Source of the DNA: Sphaerochaetaceae bacterium
GTDB lineage: Bacteria > Spirochaetota > Spirochaetia > Sphaerochaetales > Sphaerochaetaceae
Length of the DNA: 6,741 nucleotides
Direction of reading: 5' to 3'
Assembly: GCA_024405065.1 (NCBI GenBank)
Contig: JAKSPF010000070.1
Location: 1 to 6,741, forward strand
Made by a program: the position numbers and the translations under genes. Numbering within the stretch: position 1 is the first letter of the stretch; each line of letters begins with the position of its first letter. Shown here piece after piece: positions 1-4,985 of this stretch. The notes beneath the pieces are model-generated. The model worked only from the letters and a program-made list of their open reading frames with translations, was not told the origin of the DNA and did not search any database.

Positions 1-1806
1 TATAGGACATTCCTGCGCACCGAAAACTTCAAAATCACCGTGTCTCTCTCTGAGTTTTTCCGCAAGGTTACAGGAAGTTGTATACGCCGCTTCCTGTTTT
101 CGTGAACGGATGACAATGTTGATCAGACGTGAAAACGGAGGAAATCCGGTTTGTCTGCGTATTTCCAACTCCCTGTCAAAAAATTCTCCGGTTTTTGCGT
201 TGCATGCGTAGGTTATTGCAGGACTGTTTTTCATCCTTGTCTGTATCACAACCTCACCTGAGCTGTCTGCACGTCCGCTTCTGCCGCTGACTTGTACAAG
301 AAGATCAAAGGTTCGCTCTTCCGCTCTGAAATCAGGAATAAGAAGTCCGCTGTCAGCAAGAATAATTCCCACAAGACTCACATTGGGAAAATTAAGACCT
401 TTCGCAACCATCTGAGTACCTAAGAGTATCTTTGTTTTTCCGGTTCTGAAATCTTCAAGAGTTCTGTCTATCAATTTCCTGTCTGACGAAACGGTATCCG
501 TATCAAGTCTTGCAACCGGAACAGACGGAAAAAGCTTCATAAGCTCATTTTCCACCTGTTCAGTTCCGAACCCGGAATACATGACATCGGTGCTGTGGCA
601 TTCAGGACAAACCTTCAGCGGCTTGCGTCTGCTTCCGCAGTAGTGACAGATAAGCTCACCTGATTTGCGGTGATAGGTCATTGTCACGTCACAGTGAGGA
701 CACTTCAACTCAAAACCGCAGTTTCTGCAATGAAAGTAGTAGCTGTAGCCTCTTCTGTTGAGAAAAAGAATCACCTGCCGTCCGGCACCGAGAGCATCTG
801 TCATTTTCTTCTGAAGCAAAGCACTGAAAATTCCTTTTTCCCCACTCATATCAGCAACCGTGACTTCCGGCATAGCCCCTCCGCCCACACGTTGTCTCAG
901 GTCAAGCCTTATCATGCGGGAAGGGTCTTTCATCATAGCCCATGCCTCAAGACTCGGAGTTGCGCTTCCCAACAACAGTTTACCGCCACAGTCTGAAATT
1001 CTTTTCTGTGCAACCTGACGGGCATGATAACGCGGTGAATTTCCGCTTTTATAGGAGTTCTCATGCTCCTCATCAATAATTATCATTTTCAGGCGATCAC
1101 AGGGAGCAAAGACTGCACTGCGGGCACCTATTACAAGTCCCACCTCACCCCTTTTGATACGTCTCCACTGTGTAATTCTCTGCGCATCAGTAAGTCCCGA
1201 ATGCAAAATTGCAACGTTGTTTTCAAAACGATTGAGAACCTGGCGTGCAAGTTGATGCGTAAGCGTGATTTCAGGAACTAGATAAATCACCTGTCCGCCG
1301 TGATCAATCACATCTTTTGCACATCTGAGGAAAACCTCTGTTTTTCCGGAACCTGTAACACCGTACAGATAAAAAAGACCTTTATCGGATTCCGTGACAA
1401 TGTTCACCGCATTTTTCTGATCATCGGAAAGCTCAAAATCACCGCCGCCCGCATCACCGTCAAAAGAAACAGCACCGAAACCCACATCCCTTCTGCCTCC
1501 GGGAATCATTGTATCAAGAATCTCACCTCTGCTTGAAAAGTAAAACTTCTCCATCCACAGAGCAAGTTCATAGTCTTTTTTTGAAAAAACAGGCTCTTTA
1601 TCAATCACACGTATTATTTCACGAACGGAAAATCCTGAATCGGGAGCACTGTCCTCAAGGCCTATCACATAGCCTCTTGTGCGTCTTGAACCGAAAGGAA
1701 CCATCACTCTGACACCGGGAATCACCTGTAATTTCTCGCTGTCAAAACAATAAATAAATTCCGTTTTCAGAGGTACAGGAACACAGATTTTCGCATATTG
1801 TGTCAT
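1..1806 (-). CDS. priA: Primosomal protein N' PriA, replication restart helicase (3' end cut by window edge)
   Basis: PriA is a 3'-to-5' superfamily 2 helicase that recognises stalled or repaired forks and starts reloading of the replicative helicase. 602 codons are visible, and the frame is still open at base 1. The N-terminal 3'-DNA-binding domain spans about residues 1-105. Walker A is GVTGSGKT with Lys155, the DEEH box is 245-248, motif III GSATP is 280-284, motif V GTQMVAKG is 463-470, and motif VI QVSGRSGR is 505-512. Eight zinc cysteines form four CxxC pairs (360/363, 369/372, 387/390, 400/403) with the same spacing as in E. coli PriA. The visible end GAQECPI matches the conserved region about 60 residues before the usual C-terminus, so the full protein should be near 660 residues. 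Relative to E. coli, about 75 residues are missing before Walker A, where the winged-helix domain normally lies. The ATG at 1804-1806 overlaps the glycosylase stop as ATGA. No Shine-Dalgarno is visible, so translation is probably coupled. Confidence 0.97.
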   Translation of the reverse strand, partial: MTQYAKICVPVPLKTEFIYCFDSEKLQVIPGVRVMVPFGSRRTRGYVIGLEDSAPDSGFSVREIIRVIDKEPVFSKKDYELALWMEKFYFSSRGEILDTMIPGGRRDVGFGAVSFDGDAGGGDFELSDDQKNAVNIVTESDKGLFYLYGVTGSGKTEVFLRCAKDVIDHGGQVIYLVPEITLTHQLARQVLNRFENNVAILHSGLTDAQRITQWRRIKRGEVGLVIGARSAVFAPCDRLKMIIIDEEHENSYKSGNSPRYHARQVAQKRISDCGGKLLLGSATPSLEAWAMMKDPSRMIRLDLRQRVGGGAMPEVTVADMSGEKGIFSALLQKKMTDALGAGRQVILFLNRRGYSYYFHCRNCGFELKCPHCDVTMTYHRKSGELICHYCGSRRKPLKVCPECHSTDVMYSGFGTEQVENELMKLFPSVPVARLDTDTVSSDRKLIDRTLEDFRTGKTKILLGTQMVAKGLNFPNVSLVGIILADSGLLIPDFRAEERTFDLLVQVSGRSGRADSSGEVVIQTRMKNSPAITYACNAKTGEFFDRELEIRRQTGFPPFSRLINIVIRSRKQEAAYTTSCNLAEKLRERHGDFEVFGAQECPI

Positions 1807-2549
1807 TTGGCGTGTTTCACTTCAAGATTGAGAAATCCGGCAAGCTTTTTCAAGTCTTCCCATACCGCACGTCTGAGTGACGGATCACGCAAGACCGCTG
1901 CCGGATGATAGGTACATATCATGGGTATCTTGGAATCATAGAAAAAAAACCGACCTCTGAGTGAAACCATTGTAGCATCCGTTTTTCCGGTCATGAGAGT
2001 AGACGAAGGCTTACCGAGGCACAAAATGGTTTTAGGATTGATGATTTCAATCTGTTTCTTCAAATACGGTAAACAGGTCTCTTTTTCAGAAGGCATAGGA
2101 TCCCTGTTCTGAGGAGGTCTGCACTTCACTATATTTGTGATGTATGTATTCGTATCACGTGATAAAGAAACCGATTCAAGCCATTTATCAAGATACTGAC
2201 CTGCTTTTCCTACAAACGGACGACCCATAAGGTCTTCATTTTCACCGGGACCTTCACCTATAACCATCACTTCCGGACAGTCGGTACATCCCTCCCCACA
2301 CACAACATTATTCCGTGTTCGGCTTAATATACAGCCTGTACATTTTTTCAGACAGGCATACAGACTTTCAAGCGATTCTTCAGTACAATCCGGCGCAGCA
2401 ATATCACTTTTTCCTGAAATTCTACGCTCTGCCATTGAAAAATCACTTGCTGTTCTTTCCTTTTCACCGACATGCCCTGTTTTGAGTATATCCGAAAAAT
2501 CATCACAGAGATGTTCTATTCTCCTGAGAGAATCAATGAGTGTTGCCAT
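1803..2549 (-). CDS. Family 4 (Fe-S) uracil-DNA glycosylase
   Basis: This enzyme should remove uracil from DNA at the start of base excision repair. With the start used here it has 248 residues. Motif 1 is GEGPGENED at about residues 98-106, followed by GRPFVGKAG, as in thermophilic family 4 enzymes. The substrate-contacting TYHP motif has His215. The four likely [4Fe-4S] ligands are Cys70 and Cys73 (CTGC), Cys143 (KCRPP) and Cys159. The 16-residue gap between the last two is the same as in the Thermus enzyme. About 65 residues precede the first cluster cysteine, a longer and poorly conserved, mostly charged N-terminus. Three further cysteines (about 84, 88 and 91) lie just before motif 1. 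An in-frame ATG at 2585 would enlarge the overlap with truA and has no good ribosome site. The ATG at 2549 follows TGAGG by 6 bases and is preferred. The gene overlaps truA by 17 bases and priA by 3. Confidence 0.94.
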   Translation of the reverse strand: MATLIDSLRRIEHLCDDFSDILKTGHVGEKERTASDFSMAERRISGKSDIAAPDCTEESLESLYACLKKCTGCILSRTRNNVVCGEGCTDCPEVMVIGEGPGENEDLMGRPFVGKAGQYLDKWLESVSLSRDTNTYITNIVKCRPPQNRDPMPSEKETCLPYLKKQIEIINPKTILCLGKPSSTLMTGKTDATMVSLRGRFFFYDSKIPMICTYHPAAVLRDPSLRRAVWEDLKKLAGFLNLEVKHAK

Positions 2550-3387
2550 ATTTTTCCTCAAACCACATGTATTCTTCGGCATCATAACTTACCCGCCAGA
2601 GATAAAGCCCTCCTGCAGATGCCGTTTTGCCGCAAAGTGACCTGTCCTTTTTTTCAAGGACACAGCGGAAATCACTTTCGGGAAGCCCTTTCTGTCCCAT
2701 TTGCACCATTGTACCCACAAGTGAGCGTACCATGTGATACAAAAAAGCATTCCCGCAAATTCTGTAACACAGAACATCTTCACCGTAAACGGATGTTGTC
2801 ATAAAAAACTCAGATTCGTAGATATCACGCACCTTGCTCGGACAAACATCTTTTGACGAAGCAAACGACGTAAAATCGTGAGTTCCGACAATACAGGCAG
2901 CATAGCCGTTGAGCAATTCAAATGACGGAAAATTACCGATATCCGCAATAAGACCGTCACTGAAACAGTCTTTCCCCCGTCCCTCTTTCATAAAATAACG
3001 GTATTCCCGTGCCATTGCACTGTAACGTGCATGAAATGAACGTCCGGCATCCCAACTGTCCCTGATTCTTACATAAACCGGCAAAATCACGTTTAGTCCC
3101 TGACAGAATGCCTTTGCAGGTATTGTACAGTCATCAATCTCTATGTGGGCAACCTGTCCCCATGCGTGAACTCCGCTGTCAGTACGTCCGCTTCCGCAAA
3201 CTTCAACATCACTTTGTCCGGTAAGTTTTCTCACCGCTTCAACAATCGTCTGTTGCACAGTTGTCACACCATCCTGACTTTGCCAGCCGCAGAATGCCCG
3301 TCCGTCATAGGATACAAGTATTCCTATACGTCTTCTTCCTTCGGATGCATCAAAATTTTCAGGACGTTTCCAGTCACACCTTGCCAA
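2533..3387 (-). CDS. truA: tRNA pseudouridine(38-40) synthase TruA
   Basis: TruA converts uridines 38, 39 and 40 of the tRNA anticodon arm to pseudouridine in the cytoplasm. The predicted protein has 284 residues, close to the family's usual 245-290. It shows the N-terminal YDGRAFCGWQSQ motif, and the catalytic loop GSGRTDSGVHAWGQ with nucleophile Asp70. These are followed by FHARYSAMAREYRYF, GTHDFTSFAS and the C-terminal GNAFLYHMVRSLVGTM, all in family order. The start is taken as TTG at 3385-3387, since GGAGGAA lies 6 bases upstream and the protein then begins about 19 residues before the conserved core. An ATG at 3438 would add 17 residues encoded inside acpS and has no comparable ribosome site. 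The gene overlaps acpS by 14 bases and the glycosylase gene by 17. The tail after the last conserved strand (about 15 residues, acidic and aromatic) is unremarkable. Confidence 0.96.
   Translation of the reverse strand: MARCDWKRPENFDASEGRRRIGILVSYDGRAFCGWQSQDGVTTVQQTIVEAVRKLTGQSDVEVCGSGRTDSGVHAWGQVAHIEIDDCTIPAKAFCQGLNVILPVYVRIRDSWDAGRSFHARYSAMAREYRYFMKEGRGKDCFSDGLIADIGNFPSFELLNGYAACIVGTHDFTSFASSKDVCPSKVRDIYESEFFMTTSVYGEDVLCYRICGNAFLYHMVRSLVGTMVQMGQKGLPESDFRCVLEKKDRSLCGKTASAGGLYLWRVSYDAEEYMWFEEKYGNTH
2556..2560 (-). promoter_or_regulatory. Ribosome binding site of the glycosylase gene
   Basis: TGAGG on the minus strand, within the last codons of truA, ends 6 bases before the ATG at 2549. It decides that start over the in-frame ATG codons at 2585 and 2582. 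Confidence 0.75.
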
Positions 3388-3766
3388 TATCTTCCTCCGT
3401 TTCAAGAACAACAAATGCAGTTGCAAGAGGCGCTTCATGTGTTATTGACAGATGAATTCTGCACTTAGGGGCTCTCTCTGCGGTTTTACCGCTGAGTTTT
3501 ACAAACGGACAACCGGCATTGTCCTTCACTACACATATTTCCGAAAGAACGATATCCTCTGCAAATCCGAGTCCCCTTGCCTTTGCGTAAGCTTCTTTTA
3601 CTGCAAAACGTGAAGCAAGAAACTGTGCTCTGATTTCCGGGTGTGCATCTTTCAGGGAAAAGTACTCCTGAACCTCCTGCGGGGCAAAAAAGCGCCTTAC
3701 TGCGGCATCCGAGAGTTTTCCGGCTCTTTCTATGGAAACTGAATCAACACCTATTCCTAAAATCAT
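3374..3766 (-). CDS. acpS: Holo-[acyl-carrier-protein] synthase AcpS
   Basis: AcpS moves 4'-phosphopantetheine from coenzyme A to a serine of apo-ACP, making it active for fatty acid and phospholipid synthesis in the cytoplasm. The 130-residue length is typical. The N-terminus MILGIGVD carries the conserved metal-binding Asp8, and the second signature RFAVKEAYAKARG carries Glu58. The C-terminal SITHE motif (about 108-112) matches the family's S-[IV]-[ST]-H-[DE]. The start is ATG at 3764-3766, whose A is shared with the TGA of the YbbR gene (TGATG). A GTG directly before it would only add one residue. No clear Shine-Dalgarno is seen, so translation is probably re-initiated after the YbbR gene. 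In Firmicutes glmM usually follows the YbbR-like cdaR gene; here acpS does. Confidence 0.95.
   Translation of the reverse strand: MILGIGVDSVSIERAGKLSDAAVRRFFAPQEVQEYFSLKDAHPEIRAQFLASRFAVKEAYAKARGLGFAEDIVLSEICVVKDNAGCPFVKLSGKTAERAPKCRIHLSITHEAPLATAFVVLETEEDIGKV
3392..3398 (-). promoter_or_regulatory. Ribosome binding site selecting the TTG start of truA
   Basis: GGAGGAA on the minus strand, inside the last codons of acpS, with the GGAGG core 6 bases before TTG at 3387. It is among the strongest Shine-Dalgarno sequences in the window, and it supports a TTG start rather than the upstream ATG. Confidence 0.8.
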
Positions 3767-4164
3767 CACTTAACTTCAAAAAACACCTTAACATACTCCG
3801 GTTCGGTAGTGAATGAAACCGGCGTCAGATTAAGATAGTCCAAAAGTTCCGTGTAATTTATATCAACCGGAACAGCCGCTACACCTTCCCTGTTTATCCC
3901 TGAAAAATCGGCAGACAGTGATATTTTACTCACATCAACCATATATATTTCCTTCTCAGAACCCGTAAGAACAAGCTGAACCTTCTCCGGAACTATACTT
4001 GTTGCCCTGAACCCTTGCGGCATAATCACATCAAGAGGAAAATCCACCACTCTCTTCTCCTGAACGGAATATGCAAACATAAAAAAAAGAAAAACAGCAA
4101 AAAGAAGACTCAGTACCTTTGCCTGCCAGTTTTTGAAAAACTTTTTTTCATTTTTTTGTCTCAT
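3766..4164 (-). CDS. ybbR: Short membrane-anchored YbbR-domain protein, probable CdaA partner
   Basis: The predicted 132-residue protein has a basic cytoplasmic N-terminus (about 1-16, rich in Lys), one hydrophobic membrane segment (about 17-34), and an outside portion that fits one YbbR domain (about 36-131). The domain shows the typical pattern of a strand with FPLDV, then a VQLVLTGS strand and a closing PEYVKVFFEVK strand. CdaR, the Firmicutes homologue, carries several YbbR repeats and modulates CdaA from the outer face of the membrane, so this looks like a minimal form. Function is inferred from the domain and from its position directly after cdaA. The ATG at 4162-4164 follows GGAGG by 6 bases. 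An in-frame ATG at 4215 would lie deep inside cdaA and is rejected. The overlap with cdaA is 17 bases and includes an A7 run. Confidence 0.88.
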   Translation of the reverse strand: MRQKNEKKFFKNWQAKVLSLLFAVFLFFMFAYSVQEKRVVDFPLDVIMPQGFRATSIVPEKVQLVLTGSEKEIYMVDVSKISLSADFSGINREGVAAVPVDINYTELLDYLNLTPVSFTTEPEYVKVFFEVK

Positions 4165-4942
4165 TTGTATCCTCCGGAGAAACAGGCTGGACATCAAGTT
4201 TACTGAAAAGAGCAAGCAATGTATCCCTCACAACCTGAGGTTCAAGCTGATAATAAAGATTGCCGTTGTAAGCCATGGAAATTGCAGACGTTTCCTCTGA
4301 GACAACAATCACAACAGCATCGGATTCATCTGCCATACCGAGTGCCGCACGGTGTCTCGTTCCGAAAGACTGCTTTATATCTGTCTGTCCGGAAAGCGGC
4401 AGATAACAACCGGCGGCAACGATTTTTGATCCCTCAATCACCATTGCACCGTCATGCAACGCCGTATCAAAGGCAAACACTGTCTCTATCAGAGAAGTTG
4501 AAATATCGGCATCAAGTCTTGTACCGCTGTCAACTATGTTCCTGATTGAAACCTGTCTGGGAAAAACAATCAGCGCACCGCGTTTTAACTTGGAAAGCCG
4601 CTGACATGCTTCTATCACATTATCAACATCACCTGCCGATGTCTGAAATTTACCGATTCTGAAGAGCCTGTTGTGTTTTGACAAACCGGGAGTAAACGCA
4701 CGCCTCAGTTCAGGTTGATAAAGAATGCACATGATTACTACAAGCGGTACGGCAAGAATTCTCAAAATTTCTCCGAGTACATCCAGTTTCAGAACCTTAC
4801 ACAAAAAAAAGAGGATAACAAATCCGAAGAAACCTCTTATTATCTCCACCGCTTTACTTTGAGCGGAAACGATATAAACACGGTACAGAAAAACGGCAAT
4901 AATCAGAATCTGAACCACAACTCTGACATAGGTCAATACCAT
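4148..4942 (-). CDS. cdaA: Membrane diadenylate cyclase CdaA (DacA), c-di-AMP synthase
   Basis: CdaA condenses two ATP into cyclic di-AMP, a second messenger controlling potassium and osmolyte balance and cell-wall homeostasis in many bacteria. The 264-residue protein has three N-terminal membrane segments (about residues 5-25, 36-52 and 60-77), then the cytoplasmic DAC domain from about 105 to 245. The catalytic DGA motif is at 164-166 within LHDGAMVI. The RHR motif is at 196-198 within GTRHRAALG. SEETSAIS follows at about 215-222. All are the expected DAC residues, so the enzyme looks active. Adjacent ATG codons at 4945 and 4942 both follow GGGAG. The second has the better spacing (7 bases) and is used here, though the first is possible. 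A TTG at 4960 lies upstream of the ribosome site and is rejected. The YbbR gene follows with a 17-base overlap, matching the known cdaA-cdaR pairing. The last ten residues are polar and charged. Confidence 0.95.
   Translation of the reverse strand: MVLTYVRVVVQILIIAVFLYRVYIVSAQSKAVEIIRGFFGFVILFFLCKVLKLDVLGEILRILAVPLVVIMCILYQPELRRAFTPGLSKHNRLFRIGKFQTSAGDVDNVIEACQRLSKLKRGALIVFPRQVSIRNIVDSGTRLDADISTSLIETVFAFDTALHDGAMVIEGSKIVAAGCYLPLSGQTDIKQSFGTRHRAALGMADESDAVVIVVSEETSAISMAYNGNLYYQLEPQVVRDTLLALFSKLDVQPVSPEDTNETKK
4171..4175 (-). promoter_or_regulatory. Ribosome binding site of the ybbR gene
   Basis: GGAGG on the minus strand, within the 3' end of cdaA, 6 bases before ATG at 4164. It rules out the upstream in-frame ATG at 4215. 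Confidence 0.8.
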
Positions 4943-4949
4943 CATCAAT

Positions 4950-4954
4950 CTCCC
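4950..4954 (-). promoter_or_regulatory. Ribosome binding site of cdaA
   Basis: GGGAG on the minus strand, 4 bases before the ATG at 4945 and 7 before the ATG at 4942. It excludes the TTG at 4960 as a start. Confidence 0.65.
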
Positions 4955-4958
4955 TTTC

Positions 4959-4977
4959 AATCAGTGATTATAAATCA
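4959..4977 (-). promoter_or_regulatory. Candidate promoter -10 box within overlapping dyads upstream of cdaA
   Basis: The short AT-rich gap between the peptidase stop and cdaA holds a perfect TATAAT (minus strand, 4972 to 4967). Transcription starting about 7 bases downstream would leave a leader of roughly 15-20 bases before cdaA. No good -35 box is seen 16-18 bases upstream and there is no extended -10 TGn, so it would be weak or need an activator. The box sits within two overlapping inverted repeats, AATCA-G-TGATT (4959-4969) and TGATT-ATA-AATCA (4965-4977). These could be a regulator site or chance in AT-rich sequence. Confidence 0.3.
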
Positions 4978-4985
4978 AAATTGCT

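Noticed and set aside
670..1712. Several plus-strand open frames of 67-108 codons
   Set aside because: They run antisense to priA, which has continuous, highly conserved motifs. Their translations show no recognisable domain and they lack ribosome sites.
433..1990. Recurring TTTTTCCGG (near 433, 1341 and 1983), considered as a possible uptake or chi-like repeat
   Set aside because: On the coding strand each instance encodes a Thr/Ser-Gly-Lys-Thr stretch with the same codons. There are few copies and all are explained by protein sequence.
2589..2783. 64-codon minus-strand frame inside truA
   Set aside because: It is an out-of-frame shadow of the conserved C-terminal half of truA.
4797..4812. 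A-rich run within cdaA considered as a terminator tail or slippage site
   Set aside because: It has no adjacent stem. On the coding strand it encodes the Phe/Leu-rich second membrane segment of CdaA.
4958..4960. TTG start for cdaA
   Set aside because: It lies upstream of the GGGAG ribosome site, which instead serves the ATG codons at 4945/4942.
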